The notes: generated by a model not told the origin, from the letters alone. Positions 53,584 to 63,698 are shown, counted from the first letter of the stretch. The stretch: 64,000 nt of DNA from Rhodanobacter sp. T12-5 (GCF_008329435.1 NZ_NPKN01000002.1:558001-622000), one strand, 5' to 3'. Translations and numbers: made by a program.

Positions 53584-56463
53584 ATGGAAAAGAGTTTCGA
53601 ACCCGCCCAGATCGAGTCGAAGTGGTACGAGCGCTGGGAAGCCAGCGGCGCGTTCCAGCCATCGGGCCAGGGCGAGCCGTATTGCATCCTGCTGCCGCCG
53701 CCGAACGTCACCGGCACGCTGCATATGGGACATGCGTTCCAGCAGACGGTGATGGACATGCTGGTGCGCTACCACCGCATGCGCGGTTTCAACACGTTGT
53801 GGCAGGTCGGCACTGACCACGCCGGCATTGCCACGCAGAAGATCGTGGAGAACCAGCTGGCGGTCGAAGACAAGACCCGGCATGACCTCGGCCGCGACGC
53901 ATTCGTCGAGCGGGTGTGGCAGTGGAAGGAGGAGTCCGGCTCCACCATCACCAACCAGATGCGCCGCATCGGCGCCGCCGCGGACTGGTCGCGCGAGCGC
54001 TTCACCATGGACGAGGGGCTGTCGGCCGCGGTGCGCAAGGTGTTCGTCGACTGGTATCGCGCGGGCCTGATCTACCGCGGCAACCGGCTGGTGAACTGGG
54101 ATCCGGTGCTGGGCACGGCGGTTTCCGACCTCGAGGTGAACAACGTCGAGCGCGACGGCCACATGTGGTCGATTCGCTATCCGGTGGTGGGCAGTGACGA
54201 ATCGCTGGTGGTTGCCACCACGCGCCCGGAAACCATGCTGGGCGACGTCGCCGTGGCCGTGCACCCGGAGGACGAGCGCTACGCGCACCTGGTCGGCAAG
54301 ACGCTGAAGCTGCCGCTGACCGATCGCGAGATTCCGGTGATCGCCGACGACTACGTCGACAAGGACTTCGGCACCGGCTGCGTGAAGATCACCCCGGCGC
54401 ACGACTTCAACGACTACGCGATCGGCCAGCGCCACCAGCTGCCGCCGATCACCATCTTCACGCTGGATGCGAAGGTCAACGACAACGCGCCGCAGAAATA
54501 CCGCGGCCTCGACCGCTACGACGCGCGCAAGGCCGTGCTGGCCGATCTCGAAGCGCTCGGCCTGCTGGTGGAAACGAAGGCACACAAGCTGCAGGTGCCG
54601 GTGAGCCAGCGCTCCGACGCGGTGATCGAGCCGATGCTGACCGACCAGTGGTTCGTCGACCTGACTTCGGACGTCCAGAAGGATGGACGTCCCGGCGGCC
54701 GCAAGGCGATCACCGAACCGGCGCTGGACGCCGTGCGTTCGGGCGAAATCAAGTTTGTGCCGGAAAACTGGAGCACCACCTACACGCAATGGCTGGACAA
54801 CATCCAGGACTGGTGCATCAGCCGCCAGCTGTGGTGGGGCCACCGCATCCCGGCGTGGTACGACGAGGCGGGCAACATCTTCGTCGGCGAGGACGAGGCG
54901 GACGCGCGCGCCAGCGCCGGCACCGCGCCGGTCGGTGCGCTGCGCCAGGACGACGACGTGCTGGACACCTGGTTCAGCTCCGCGCTGTGGCCGTTCTCCA
55001 CGCTGGGCTGGCCGGCGAACGGCCCGGTGAAGAACGAGCGCGGCGAGATCGTCGCGAACTGGGAGCAGGACAAGATCTTCCTGCCCAGCGCCGTCCTGGT
55101 CACCGGCTTCGACATCATCTTCTTCTGGGTCGCGCGGATGGTGATGGCAACCAAGTACTTCACCGGCCGCATCCCGTTCCGCGAGGTCTACATCAACGCC
55201 ATCGTGCGCGATGCCGAAGGCCAGAAGATGTCCAAGTCCAAGGGCAACACGCTGGACCCGCTGGACCTGATCGATGGCATCACGCTGGAACCGCTGGTGG
55301 AGAAATCCACCAGGTCGCTGCTGATCCCGCAGGTACGCGCCAAGGTCGAGAAGCGCATCCGCAAGGATTACCCCGACGGCATCCCCGCGATCGGCACCGA
55401 CGCGCTGCGCTTCACCTTCGCCGCGCTGGCCAGCTACAGCCGCACGATCAACTTCGACATCAAGCGCGCCGAGGGCTACAAGGCGTTCTGCAACAAGTTG
55501 TGGAACGCGGCGCGGTTCGTGCTGATGAACCTGCCGGAAGGCGCGATCGCCGCGCCGGCCGGTGCGCCGGTGACCGAAGCCGAGCGGTGGATCCTCACCC
55601 GCCTCAAACAGACGCTGGGCGAAGTCGAACAGCATTTCGCCAGCTATCGCTTCGATCATCTCGCACAGGCGCTTTACGAGTTCACCTGGAACGAGTTGTG
55701 CGACTGGTTCCTCGAATTGGCCAAACCTGCCTTGAACGGCGACGACGCAGCGGCAGCTGCATCCACCCGCCACACCTTGCTGGTGGTCCTGGAAAGCGTG
55801 CTGCGCGCGCTGCATCCGGTGATCCCGTTCATCACCGAGGAAATCTGGCAATCGGTGGCAGAGTTGTTTTTGCGCTCCTCCATGAGCGCGAAGAACAAAC
55901 CGCCATCCATGCCGGACTCTTCGAGAGAGCGGCTCATTCTCGACTGCACGTACCCCCTCGCCGCGGATTTCGTGGCGGACGACACGGCGACAGCCGAGAT
56001 CGAGTGGTTCAAGAATGTGCTGAGCGGCATTCGCAGGATCCGCTCGGAGATGAACATCTCGCCGGCCAGGACAATCCCGCTGCTGCTCGCCGACGGCGAC
56101 GCCAGCGATCGCGCCCGCGTGGCGAAGTTCTCCGCACAGATCGCCTTCCTCGCCCGAACCGAAACGCCGCAGTGGATCGAAGCCGGCGCGGAAGAACCCG
56201 CCGCCGCCGCGGCCGTGGTCGGCACACTGCGCGTGCTGATCCCGCTCGCCGGGCTGATCGACCTGGGCGCCGAGAAAACGCGCCTGGCCAAGGAAATCAG
56301 TCGCATCGAGGTCGAGATCAAGAAGTGCGAAGGCAAGCTCGGCAACGCGAACTTTGTTGCCAACGCGCCAGCCGAAGTCGTTACCCAGGAGCGTCAGCGC
56401 ATCGCCGACTGGAATACCACGCTGGGTGCGCTGCGCGAGCAGGCGGCGAAGTTGCAAGGGTGA
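53584..56463 (+). CDS. valS: valyl-tRNA synthetase
   Basis: 959 residues, class I synthetase. HIGH-type motif [10 protein letters not shown], the CP1 editing domain (residues about 190-350, [19 protein letters not shown]), KMSKSKGNT, and a C-terminal coiled coil ([23 protein letters not shown]) are present. The start ATG 53584 ([19 protein letters not shown]) is the family start. Preceded by a good promoter, so it is likely independent of hemE. Confidence 0.98.
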   Translation: MEKSFEPAQIESKWYERWEASGAFQPSGQGEPYCILLPPPNVTGTLHMGHAFQQTVMDMLVRYHRMRGFNTLWQVGTDHAGIATQKIVENQLAVEDKTRHDLGRDAFVERVWQWKEESGSTITNQMRRIGAAADWSRERFTMDEGLSAAVRKVFVDWYRAGLIYRGNRLVNWDPVLGTAVSDLEVNNVERDGHMWSIRYPVVGSDESLVVATTRPETMLGDVAVAVHPEDERYAHLVGKTLKLPLTDREIPVIADDYVDKDFGTGCVKITPAHDFNDYAIGQRHQLPPITIFTLDAKVNDNAPQKYRGLDRYDARKAVLADLEALGLLVETKAHKLQVPVSQRSDAVIEPMLTDQWFVDLTSDVQKDGRPGGRKAITEPALDAVRSGEIKFVPENWSTTYTQWLDNIQDWCISRQLWWGHRIPAWYDEAGNIFVGEDEADARASAGTAPVGALRQDDDVLDTWFSSALWPFSTLGWPANGPVKNERGEIVANWEQDKIFLPSAVLVTGFDIIFFWVARMVMATKYFTGRIPFREVYINAIVRDAEGQKMSKSKGNTLDPLDLIDGITLEPLVEKSTRSLLIPQVRAKVEKRIRKDYPDGIPAIGTDALRFTFAALASYSRTINFDIKRAEGYKAFCNKLWNAARFVLMNLPEGAIAAPAGAPVTEAERWILTRLKQTLGEVEQHFASYRFDHLAQALYEFTWNELCDWFLELAKPALNGDDAAAAASTRHTLLVVLESVLRALHPVIPFITEEIWQSVAELFLRSSMSAKNKPPSMPDSSRERLILDCTYPLAADFVADDTATAEIEWFKNVLSGIRRIRSEMNISPARTIPLLLADGDASDRARVAKFSAQIAFLARTETPQWIEAGAEEPAAAAAVVGTLRVLIPLAGLIDLGAEKTRLAKEISRIEVEIKKCEGKLGNANFVANAPAEVVTQERQRIADWNTTLGALREQAAKLQG

Positions 56464-56540
56464 GCCGTTGCTCCCCTCTCGCGCCTGCGGGAGAGGGCGC
56501 GCTTGCTCGCCCTCATGCGTCGAGCAAAGAACCTTTGCCT

Positions 56541-57029
56541 CTACTCGATATGGCCTGCGGCCATATCGAGCATATTGAGCGCCATCACGATCGCATCCTC
56601 GCGCCCGTCGCGCGCGGGGTAATAACGCGGCCGCCGGCCGATTTCGGTGAAGCCCACCGACTCGTACAGAGCCTTGGCCAGCGGATTGGACGGCCGCACT
56701 TCGAGAAACACCCGTTCGGCCCCATTCCAGCGTGCGATGTCCAGCAGGCGGCCGAGCAGATGCCGGCCCAGTCCGCGGCCACGGTAATCCGGCGCGATGC
56801 AGATATTGAGCACGTGGGCCTCGCCGGCCCCCATCGACAGGATGCCGTAACCGGCGATCGCCTCGCGCACGCACAACACCCAGCAGGGGTGGCCGGCCTT
56901 CACGCAGTCGCTGAAGATGCCTGCCGACCAGGGGAACTCGTAGGAGATATTTTCCAGCGCGCTGACTGTCGCCAGGTCCTCGCTGCGCATCCCGCGCACC
57001 TGGATCACCGGTTTGACCACCGCGGCCAT
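56541..57029 (-). CDS. rimI: ribosomal protein bS18 N-acetyltransferase RimI
   Basis: 162 residues from ATG 57027-57029 (MAAVVKPVIQVRGMRSEDLA). GNAT fold: SYEFPWSAGIFSDCVKAGHPCWV, IAPDYRGRGLGRHLLGRLL (acetyl-CoA P-loop), and VFLEVRPSNPLAKALYESVGFTEIGRRPRYY are typical of RimI. It ends MAAGHIE. It follows the holD-like gene by 5 nt, the E. coli holD-rimI arrangement. Confidence 0.95.
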   Translation of the reverse strand: MAAVVKPVIQVRGMRSEDLATVSALENISYEFPWSAGIFSDCVKAGHPCWVLCVREAIAGYGILSMGAGEAHVLNICIAPDYRGRGLGRHLLGRLLDIARWNGAERVFLEVRPSNPLAKALYESVGFTEIGRRPRYYPARDGREDAIVMALNMLDMAAGHIE

Positions 57030-57034
57030 CGCGC

Positions 57035-57535
57035 TCAACCGCCTGTCGCGGCCAGTGCACGGCGCACGCTGCGCAACGCACTCCACAACCGGCGCTTGGC
57101 ACCGGCACTGGTCAATACCAGGGACGGCTCGTCGGCCAGCACGATCACGGCCTGGTGCATCCGGGCCGCCGGCAAGGTGCGTCCCAGCGCGTGCGCCTGC
57201 GCCTCGCCGAACACCAGATAGGCCTGCGCCGATGGCACCCCCGCGGCAAGCTGGCCAGCGTCGACCGTGACCCGCGCCGAACGCGCAAGCAGGGGCCCGC
57301 CGGCATTCAGGGCACGCCCCAGCAAATCGAGTTCGCGCGTGCTGCAGCCTTCCGGAAGCACCACCACACAGCCCGTTCCCATCGCCGGCATGAACTGGTC
57401 GCGCTCGGCAACCACCTGCGGCATCTGAACCTGCGGCTCGGGCGTGCCGCGCCGCACCCACGGCGTCATGCCCAGCGCGCGCAATACGCGGTCGCGATGG
57501 CCGGGTGTCGCCGACTGGCGCAGATTCGCGTTCAT
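57035..57535 (-). CDS. holD: probable DNA polymerase III psi subunit (HolD-like)
   Basis: 166 residues. The N-terminus HRDRVLRALGMTPWVRRGT aligns with the E. coli psi N-terminus (LQQLGITQWSLRRPG), the peptide that docks on the clamp loader, and the body shows the UDG-like alternation CVVVLPEGCS, AYLVFGEAQAHALGR, QAVIVLADEPSLVL. Immediately followed by rimI, as in enterobacteria. Overall similarity is low, so this rests on motif and synteny. Its ATG overlaps the pssA stop. Confidence 0.75.
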   Translation of the reverse strand: MNANLRQSATPGHRDRVLRALGMTPWVRRGTPEPQVQMPQVVAERDQFMPAMGTGCVVVLPEGCSTRELDLLGRALNAGGPLLARSARVTVDAGQLAAGVPSAQAYLVFGEAQAHALGRTLPAARMHQAVIVLADEPSLVLTSAGAKRRLWSALRSVRRALAATGG

Positions 57536-58314
57536 GCCGGATTGCGCCGTGCACGGCGGCGGTGCGTGGTCAGGCCCCATACCGTCAACACGGGACCGGA
57601 CAGCAGGTAGATCGTGAACCCCACGAACAACACCCGGGGCGTATCCAGGATCAGCAGCGCCAGCAGCAATACGGCGCCGACCATCCATGCGAAGGGTACG
57701 CGCTGGCGCTCACCCAGGGGCAACGACTTGAAACTGAAATAGCGAAACCTGCTGACCATCAACAAGCCCGTCACGATGGCGATCACCGGAGTGATGAAGC
57801 AGAAGTCGCTGCCGGCCAGGCCGAACTTGTCCACGCTCCACACGAACGACATGCACACCGCCGCCGCGGCCGGGCTGGCCAGGCCCTGGAAATAACGCTT
57901 GTCGGCCACGCCGACCTGGGTATTGAAGCGCGCCAGCCGCAACGCGGCGCAAGCGGCGTAGATGAACGCGGCGGCCCAGCCCAGCTTGCCCCACAGCGGG
58001 CCGTAGTCCTTCAGCGCAGACAGCGACCACGTATACATCACCAGCGACGGTGCCAGTCCGAAACTGACCAGATCGGACAACGAGTCGTACTGCACGCCGA
58101 ACTCGGTCTGGGTGCCGGTCATTCGCGCGACCCGGCCGTCCATGCCGTCCAGCACGGCCGCGAAAAACACTGCTATCGCGGCCTCGCCGTAACGACCGCC
58201 GATGCTGGCGATAATCGCGTAGAAACCCGCAAACATCGCGCCGGTAGTGAACAGGTTGGGCAACAGGTAAATACCCCGATGCCGCGGTGGGCGGACTGGC
58301 ATTGGCTCGCTCAT
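57532..58314 (-). CDS. pssA: CDP-diacylglycerol-serine O-phosphatidyltransferase
   Basis: 260 residues with about seven transmembrane helices. The CDP-alcohol phosphotransferase motif D-G-x2-A-R-x8-G-x3-D-x3-D is exact in DGRVARMTGTQTEFGVQYD followed by SLSD. It makes phosphatidylserine, the precursor of phosphatidylethanolamine (Bacillus-type membrane PssA). First gene of the run pssA-holD-rimI. Confidence 0.95.
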   Translation of the reverse strand: MSEPMPVRPPRHRGIYLLPNLFTTGAMFAGFYAIIASIGGRYGEAAIAVFFAAVLDGMDGRVARMTGTQTEFGVQYDSLSDLVSFGLAPSLVMYTWSLSALKDYGPLWGKLGWAAAFIYAACAALRLARFNTQVGVADKRYFQGLASPAAAAVCMSFVWSVDKFGLAGSDFCFITPVIAIVTGLLMVSRFRYFSFKSLPLGERQRVPFAWMVGAVLLLALLILDTPRVLFVGFTIYLLSGPVLTVWGLTTHRRRARRNPA

Positions 58315-58423
58315 GAATCAATCCGTGACAGGATGCGCGCAGTGTAAACCATCGGCTGCTTGAGTCCGGGTGAGCACAGTGATAACAAGGTGAACCAGAA
58401 TTCAACGTGAAATGGAGAACACC

Positions 58424-58840
58424 ATGCACCGTTCCCTGATCGCCGTGGCGCTGCTGTTGCTGGCCCCGCTGGCCACCGCCCAGGTCTACAAATGGACAGA
58501 CGCCAGCGGCACCGTGCATTACTCGCAGGCGCCCCCGGCCCAAGGCACGAAATACAGCCAGGTGAAGACCAACGGCACTGTGGATGCACCCGCTCCGGCA
58601 CCGGCGACGATCCCCACCGCCGAGTCTTCTCCCGAGACGACGGCCCAGCCTGTCGCCGATACCCCTGAAAATCGCAGCAATCTGTGCAAATCGCTCCAGG
58701 CCAACCTTGCCGCGCTCAATGGCAGCGCACCGGTGGTCATGCAAAAGGGCGGCAAATCCACCGCGCTCGACGACAGCCAACGCAAGCAACAGATCGCCGC
58801 CGACACCGCCCAGTACAACCAGTATTGCCAGGCCAGATGA
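58424..58840 (+). CDS. exported DUF4124-domain protein
   Basis: 138 residues from the ATG with GGAG seven bases upstream; an ATG 12 bases earlier has no such site. Signal peptide MHRSLIAVALLLLAPLATA, then QVYKWTDASGTVHYSQAPPAQG, the DUF4124 core, an Ala/Pro/Thr linker and a helical end (LCKSLQANLAALNG...KQQIAADTAQYNQYC). Function unknown; divergent from pssA. Confidence 0.85.
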   Translation: MHRSLIAVALLLLAPLATAQVYKWTDASGTVHYSQAPPAQGTKYSQVKTNGTVDAPAPAPATIPTAESSPETTAQPVADTPENRSNLCKSLQANLAALNGSAPVVMQKGGKSTALDDSQRKQQIAADTAQYNQYCQAR

Positions 58841-59126
58841 AGCCTTGACGGGCGTTGCCGGCGTCAGGGCTGCGGCTTTTCTTCCATCGCGAGTCCGGCA
58901 CATGCATGCCATCGCTGGCATGCACCCTGCGGGCCAGCCTGCGGCTGTCGTTCAATTCCGCTCCCAGCGGATTTGTCCGGACCAGCTTACGTCAATCAGC
59001 CACTTGCGTGCCCGATCCGCGACCGGGTATCGGGCAACCGCTCCTGCGTTGCCTCAACACGGGGATGCCCTCGCCATGGCCGGGCTTCCAGGTTGAACAG
59101 TCAACCTCTCATTGCGCAGGCGTGCA
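58841..59126. repeat. repeat-filled gap between the DUF4124 gene and proS
   Basis: No gene is supported here. Contents: a GCATGCCA-TCGC-TGGCATGC hairpin (58904-58923), a stretch that is translatable on the minus strand but has no ribosome site, and at 59024-59081 an inverted copy of the 6643-6700 element (CGGGCAACCGCTCCTGCGTT, GCCTC, GGGGATGCCCTCGCCATGG). The 32-bp hairpin unit differs from its 6669-6700 partner at one base. Confidence 0.75.
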
Positions 59127-59155
59127 TGCGCAGCCCGGCGGTGGCCCGCTACAAT
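59127..59155 (+). promoter_or_regulatory. candidate proS promoter
   Basis: TACAAT (59150-59155) with TGCGCA (59127-59132) 17 nt upstream. The -10 is good, the -35 matches four of six consensus bases. The start point would be about 59162, 23 nt before the ATG. Confidence 0.55.
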
Positions 59156-59184
59156 CGGCATCTTTATCACGCCGGACGTACCGC

Positions 59185-60882
59185 ATGCGCCTCAGCCAAT
59201 TCCACCTGGCCACCGTCAAGGAAGTGCCCGCCGACGCCGAGATCACCAGCCATCGGTTGATGTTGCGGGCCGGCATGATCCGCCGGCTCGCCTCCGGCCT
59301 GTACACGTGGAGCCCATTGGGCCTGCGCGTGATGCGCAAGGTGGAGCAGATCGTGCGCGAGGAAATGGATCGCGCCGGCGCGCTGGAAATGCTGATGCCG
59401 TCGATCCAGCCAAAGGAACTGTGGGAAGAAACCGGCCGCTGGCAGAAATTCGGCGATCAGTTGCTCAAGATCACCGATCGCAAGCAGCAGGAATTCTGCT
59501 ACGGCCCGACCCACGAGGAAGTGATCACCGATTTTGCCCGCAACGAGCTGAAAAGCTACAGGCAACTGCCGATCGTGTTCTACCAGATCCAGACCAAGTT
59601 CCGCGACGAGTTTCGTCCGCGTTTCGGGGTAATGCGCGCGCGCGAATTCCTGATGAAGGATGCCTATTCGTTTCACCTGAGCCAGGAGTCGCTGGCCGAA
59701 ACCTATGCAGCGATGTACCAGGCCTATGTGCGCATTTTCACCCGCCTGGGATTGACCTTCCGCGCGGTCCAGGCCGATACCGGCGCCATTGGCGGCAATG
59801 CCAGCCACGAATTCCAGGTGATCGCCGATGCCGGCGAGGATGCCATCGCCTTCTCCGACGGCTCCGATTACGCGGCCAATCTGGAAAAGGCCGAGGCGCT
59901 GGCGCCGACCAGTCAGCGTCCGGCGCCCGCCATCGCCCTGCAGCGTGTCGACACACCCGCCCAGAAGACCATCGCCGAGGTCTCCGCTTTCCTCAAGGTA
60001 TCGCCGCAGCAATGCGTGAAGACCCTGCTGGTGCGCGGCCGCGATGGCCTGGTTGCGCTGTGTCTGCGCGGCGACCACGAGATCAACGCGGTCAAGGCCG
60101 GCAAGCTGGCCGAGTTGCCGGACGAATCGGTGCTGGCCAGCGAGGAAGAAATCCTCGCCGCCACCGGCGCCCGCCCCGGCTTCATCGGCCCGGTCGGCCT
60201 GCCCGATTCGATCCCCGTGATCGTCGACCGCGATGCCGCCGTACTCGCAGACTTCGTCTGCGGTGCCAACGTCGACGGAATCCATTGCACCGGTGCGAAC
60301 TGGGATCGCGATGCACGCGTCAGCCGCATCGCCGACTTGCGCAGCGTGGTCGACGGCGACCTCTCGCCGGATGGCAACGGCGTACTGCATATCGCCCGCG
60401 GCATCGAAGTGGGCCATGTGTTCCAGCTCGGCCGGAAATACGCCGAGGCACTCGATGCCACCGTCGTTGACGAGACCGGCAAGCCGCAGGTCATGACCAT
60501 GGGTTGCTATGGCATCGGCGTCAGCCGCATCGTGGCTGCCGCCATCGAGCAGCGCCACGACGATGCCGGCATCATCTGGCCCGAGGCAATGGCGCCATGG
60601 CGGGTGGCCGTATGCGTGATCAATCCGAAGAACGTCCCGGCCGTCGCCGCGGCAGGCGAGGCGCTGTACCAGGCATTGAGCCAACGCGGCATCGAAACGG
60701 TACTGGACGATCGCGGCCTGCGTGCGGGCGGAATGTTTGCCGATATCGAGCTGATCGGCATTCCGCACCGCGTCGTGGTCAGCGAGCGGGGGCTGGCTGC
60801 CGGCACACTGGAATACCGTGCGCGCGAAGACAGCGAAAGCCGCGCGCTCAGCCAGGAAGAGCTGTTCAGCCTGCTGCACTGA
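59185..60882 (+). CDS. proS: prolyl-tRNA synthetase, bacterial type
   Basis: 565 residues, class II. Motif 1 region [34 protein letters not shown], motif 2 [33 protein letters not shown], the inserted YbaK-like editing domain (about 240-370; [34 protein letters not shown]), motif 3 [19 protein letters not shown] and the anticodon domain are complete. Single gene behind a repeat-rich gap. Confidence 0.98.
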   Translation: MRLSQFHLATVKEVPADAEITSHRLMLRAGMIRRLASGLYTWSPLGLRVMRKVEQIVREEMDRAGALEMLMPSIQPKELWEETGRWQKFGDQLLKITDRKQQEFCYGPTHEEVITDFARNELKSYRQLPIVFYQIQTKFRDEFRPRFGVMRAREFLMKDAYSFHLSQESLAETYAAMYQAYVRIFTRLGLTFRAVQADTGAIGGNASHEFQVIADAGEDAIAFSDGSDYAANLEKAEALAPTSQRPAPAIALQRVDTPAQKTIAEVSAFLKVSPQQCVKTLLVRGRDGLVALCLRGDHEINAVKAGKLAELPDESVLASEEEILAATGARPGFIGPVGLPDSIPVIVDRDAAVLADFVCGANVDGIHCTGANWDRDARVSRIADLRSVVDGDLSPDGNGVLHIARGIEVGHVFQLGRKYAEALDATVVDETGKPQVMTMGCYGIGVSRIVAAAIEQRHDDAGIIWPEAMAPWRVAVCVINPKNVPAVAAAGEALYQALSQRGIETVLDDRGLRAGGMFADIELIGIPHRVVVSERGLAAGTLEYRAREDSESRALSQEELFSLLH

Positions 60883-60901
60883 GACCGCATCACGCATTAA
60901 T

Positions 60902-60930
60902 CGAAGCGGCCGCCCTGGGCGGCCGCTTCG
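60902..60930. terminator. GC-rich hairpin after proS
   Basis: CGAAGCGGCCGCC (60902-60914) pairs exactly with GGCGGCCGCTTCG (60918-60930), a 13-bp stem 20 nt after the proS stop. The following CTATTC is not a T-tract, so this may be a Rho-assisted or 3'-protecting structure. Confidence 0.65.
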
Positions 60931-61355
60931 CTATTCAATGCATCGAATCCGCGGCACCCATTATTCAATCGCCGCCTGATCGTCCGACAATCAAGCCGCT
61001 CATTTCGTTCGCCCGCACCAAGCCGGCAGCGCATGACAAACTTCGCGAGCTTCAAAGTGGCGCGTGTCGGCGCGCGGAACCAAGAGCCTCGGCGAGGCAG
61101 TCTTTCGACTTCGCCTCGCCTTTTGCATTTGGGGAAATGCAGGCATTTCCTTCGCTGACCGAGTACCGGCACTAATCGAAAATCACTGTCAAAACCATTA
61201 ACCACGTCTAATTGTGAAACCCAGCTCACAGGGCCGGCGCTTTACAACGATTCGGCGAATAAGCGAGAATAAGGCCTGCGACAATGCATTGCGGAAGGCT
61301 GCATTCCATAATAGCCATACCGAATAAATTCACGCCTCACCCCCGGGAGCCCATC
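60931..61355 (+). other. gene-free region upstream of the H-NS gene, with an orphan terminator
   Basis: 425 bp without a supported protein gene. The first part ends in a terminator-like hairpin GGCGAGGC (61091-61098), 14-nt loop with an inner GTC-TTTC-GAC, GCCTCGCC (61113-61120), then TTTT. Nothing annotated lies between it and the proS hairpin, so a small transcript of roughly 100-180 nt on the plus strand is possible. From about 61160 the region becomes AT-rich (ATTAACCACGTCTAATTGTG, CCATAATAGCC), suiting an H-NS-type autoregulated promoter. Confidence 0.45.
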
Positions 61356-61679
61356 ATGGCCGTCGATATCAAGAACCTAAACCACAACCAGCTCAATGAC
61401 CTGATCAGCAAGGCACAGGTTCGCCAGAACGAACTGCGCAAGGAAAAAGTCGCCAAATTGCGCGAAAAGGTACACGCGATGATCAAGGCCGAAGGTTATG
61501 CCTTCGAGGACATTTTCGGCAGCACCCGCGGCAAGGCCAAGCGCACCACCGGCACGGTCGCCCCGAAATACCGCAACCCGGCCAACCCGGCGCAGACCTG
61601 GTCCGGCCGCGGCAAGCGTCCGCACTGGTTCAACGATGCGTTGAAGGCCGGCAAGAAGGAAAAGGATCTGGCGATCTGA
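61356..61679 (+). CDS. H-NS family nucleoid protein
   Basis: 107 residues from ATG 61356 with GGGAG upstream. The N-terminal helix (LNDLISKAQVRQNELRKEKVAKLREKVHAMI) is for oligomerisation, and the C-terminal DNA-binding domain carries KYRNPANPAQTWSGRGKRPHWF, where TWSGRGKRP is the minor-groove AT-hook-like loop. Lysine-rich end. It silences AT-rich DNA; the AT-rich upstream region suggests autorepression. It has its own terminator. Confidence 0.95.
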   Translation: MAVDIKNLNHNQLNDLISKAQVRQNELRKEKVAKLREKVHAMIKAEGYAFEDIFGSTRGKAKRTTGTVAPKYRNPANPAQTWSGRGKRPHWFNDALKAGKKEKDLAI

Positions 61680-61706
61680 TCGCTCGACCACCGTGTTGTT
61701 TCAATG

Positions 61707-61734
61707 AAAAACGCCGGCCTCGTGCCGGCGTTTT
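61707..61734 (+). terminator. Rho-independent terminator of the H-NS gene
   Basis: ACGCCGGC (61711-61718), loop CTCGT, GCCGGCGT (61724-61731), then TTTC, preceded by AAAA that extends the stem. It lies 27 nt after the stop. Confidence 0.9.
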
Positions 61735-61744
61735 CTTGTCGGCT

Positions 61745-61964
61745 TCAAGGCAATACTGCATTCGCTTGAGCGGGCAGACACACGCTTGATTTCCCGTCCT
61801 GCAAAACAAGGATCAGGTCAGGCGGGGTGGCTTTCTGTTTTTGCCTGGGTTCAAGAGCCTCCTCAACCCTCCCCGCTTTGCGGGGCAGGAGGCAAAGGTG
61901 CCGTGCGGTCCCGCTGTCTTGACGGACAACAAACGACATCGTCGCGTCTTCGGCCATTCCCGGG
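61745..61964. other. short gene-free stretch
   Basis: 220 bp between the H-NS terminator and the convergent ThrE-like gene. CCCCGC-TTT-GCGGGG (about 61876-61890) is a small hairpin. The minus-strand reading frame overlaps the end of the exporter gene and has no start signal; I consider the stretch non-coding. Confidence 0.5.
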
Positions 61965-63245
61965 TTACAGGGAGCGGCGGGGCGAAACCAGCAGGTCACC
62001 GAACATCAATCCCCCCACCAGTGAAACCAGCAGCGTGACCAGCAACAGTCCCGTATCCATGCTCAGCGAGGTATCCCGTTCGAGCAGAAACGACACGCTG
62101 CGAAAACCGACGCTGCCTGGCACCAGCAACAAGATACCCGGCTCTCGTATGACGGCGCCCGGCCGATGCGCGAATCGCGCGTAAACATTCGCCATCGCGC
62201 CCAGCAACAATCCGCCGACGAATACACCGACCGGTGCGCTCGGCAGCGACTCGGAGATCTCGCCACCCCAGCGCGTCGCCAGAAAGCCCACGACCACTGC
62301 CACGATCACCACGGGCCAGTCGCGCCGGGCCGCACGGAACAGGATCGCAAAGGCGACCGCCGCGATCAGCAACGCCGGGTAATCGGTCCAGCCGGGCAGC
62401 GGCGGCAAGGCGAATTCGCGCGCCCTGATGCCGAACGCGGCGCACAACTGGGTCGCCGCGATCGTGCCGAAAGTGAGCTTGAGCAGCGTCGACATCGCGC
62501 CGCCCATGCGCGCCATGCCGGAAACCAGATGCTGGCTGGATATCTCGCGTACCGCGGTGGTCAGCGACATGCCCGGCACCAGGATGATCAGGCTGGCCAG
62601 CACCACCGACTTGATCGCCAACGGCACCACGAAGGCGCTCACCACGATCGCCACCGTGGTCGCCACCAGGGCGCTGATCGCATCGCTGGCCACCGCCAGC
62701 CGCGGCCTGCTGGCCGCCAGCAGGGTTATGCAGCCGATGATGGCCCCGACCACCCCGGCGACCAGCAGGTCCACCCATGAGCTGTGCAGGAACAAGGCCG
62801 CGATGCTTGCCGCGGACAGGCCATAGCTGGCGATCGAACCCAGCTTCTCGCGCCGCGTATCGGGTCGGCCCAGCACGCGCAGCAACCGAAAGCCTTCGCG
62901 CAGGCCCAGCTCGCCGGCGATGACGCGGTCGGCGATGTCGTCGGCCTCGCACAGGCGCTGCAGGTTCACCTCGCCCGGGGCCAGCCGCATTACCTGCGTG
63001 GTTTGCGCCACGCCCTCCTCGCCCTGCGCCAGGTCGGAAAAGGAAATGATGATCGCGGTGGGACTGGACCACACGTCGGCGGAAAGGCCGAGCCGCTGCG
63101 CGGCACCGGCCACCGCGGTTTCGAGGCGGGGCGCGGAGGTGCCGTACTGATGCAGCCGCCGCGCCAGCTCCAGCAGGAACGCGATGCGCGTATTCAGCGC
63201 CGTGGTGGCGAACTGCTGCTGGCCGATGGTGTCGCCAGGGCTCAT
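61965..63245 (-). CDS. threonine/serine exporter family protein (ThrE-like)
   Basis: 426 residues from ATG 63243-63245 (MSPGDTIGQQQFATTALNTR). An N-terminal cytoplasmic domain (LELARRLHQYGTSAPRLETAVAGAAQRLGL; SSPTAIIISF) is followed by ten hydrophobic segments in the DUF1212 + DUF3815 order (VPGMSLTTAVREISSQHLVSGMARM; VPGSVGFRSVSFLLE). Single-chain forms export threonine and serine in Corynebacterium; the substrate here is inferred. ATGA overlap with the nfeD gene. Confidence 0.9.
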   Translation of the reverse strand: MSPGDTIGQQQFATTALNTRIAFLLELARRLHQYGTSAPRLETAVAGAAQRLGLSADVWSSPTAIIISFSDLAQGEEGVAQTTQVMRLAPGEVNLQRLCEADDIADRVIAGELGLREGFRLLRVLGRPDTRREKLGSIASYGLSAASIAALFLHSSWVDLLVAGVVGAIIGCITLLAASRPRLAVASDAISALVATTVAIVVSAFVVPLAIKSVVLASLIILVPGMSLTTAVREISSQHLVSGMARMGGAMSTLLKLTFGTIAATQLCAAFGIRAREFALPPLPGWTDYPALLIAAVAFAILFRAARRDWPVVIVAVVVGFLATRWGGEISESLPSAPVGVFVGGLLLGAMANVYARFAHRPGAVIREPGILLLVPGSVGFRSVSFLLERDTSLSMDTGLLLVTLLVSLVGGLMFGDLLVSPRRSL

Positions 63246-63694
63246 GTCGCGGCGCGCACCTGCAGCGTGGTGCCATCGACGGCGACCACTTCCACCGTGC
63301 TGCCCAGCGGCAGGTCCGGCCCGCTGACCAGCCATTGGCCGTCGCCCACGCGGGCCTTGCCACGGCCGTTGACGATCGGCTCGATCAGCTCGTAGCGCTG
63401 GCCGATCAGCTGCTCGGCGCGACGGTTCAGCCGCTCGCCGCCGGGCGCGCGCCGTTCAAGCCGCGGCCGCAGCCAGCGGGCGTAACCGACACAGGAGGCA
63501 AACGCGAGCAAGCCGAAAAGGATGGCCTGCACCAGCATGCCCAGCGCCGGATCAACCCACAGCACCACGCCCATCGCGGCAGCCGCCAAGCCGATCCACA
63601 ACAGGAAATAGCCCGGCAGCAACAGCTCGCCGGCGATCAGCAGCAGCGCCAGGATCCACCACAGGTAATGCGTCGAAAGCTCCCACATGGTCAT
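63242..63694 (-). CDS. NfeD family membrane protein
   Basis: 150 residues: three to four transmembrane helices (WWILALLLIAGELLLPGYFLLWIGLAAAAMGVV; ILFGLLAFASCVGYARW) and a C-terminal OB-fold domain (IGQRYELIEPIVNGRGKARVGDGQWLVSGPDLPLGSTVEVVAVDGTTLQV). The short NfeD1b type partners with an SPFH protein, which is the next gene upstream, 4 nt away. Start ATG 63692-63694. Confidence 0.93.
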   Translation of the reverse strand: MTMWELSTHYLWWILALLLIAGELLLPGYFLLWIGLAAAAMGVVLWVDPALGMLVQAILFGLLAFASCVGYARWLRPRLERRAPGGERLNRRAEQLIGQRYELIEPIVNGRGKARVGDGQWLVSGPDLPLGSTVEVVAVDGTTLQVRAAT

Positions 63695-63698
63695 GGCC

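Noticed and set aside
53536..57108. 1190-codon minus-strand open frame opposite valS
   Set aside because: It is the antisense of valS and rimI, kept open by the strong third-position GC bias; its translation lacks any domain and valS is certain.
58841..59020. Small minus-strand gene ([21 protein letters not shown] peptide)
   Set aside because: No ribosome site; similar peptides occur as over-predicted genes over repetitive intergenic DNA.
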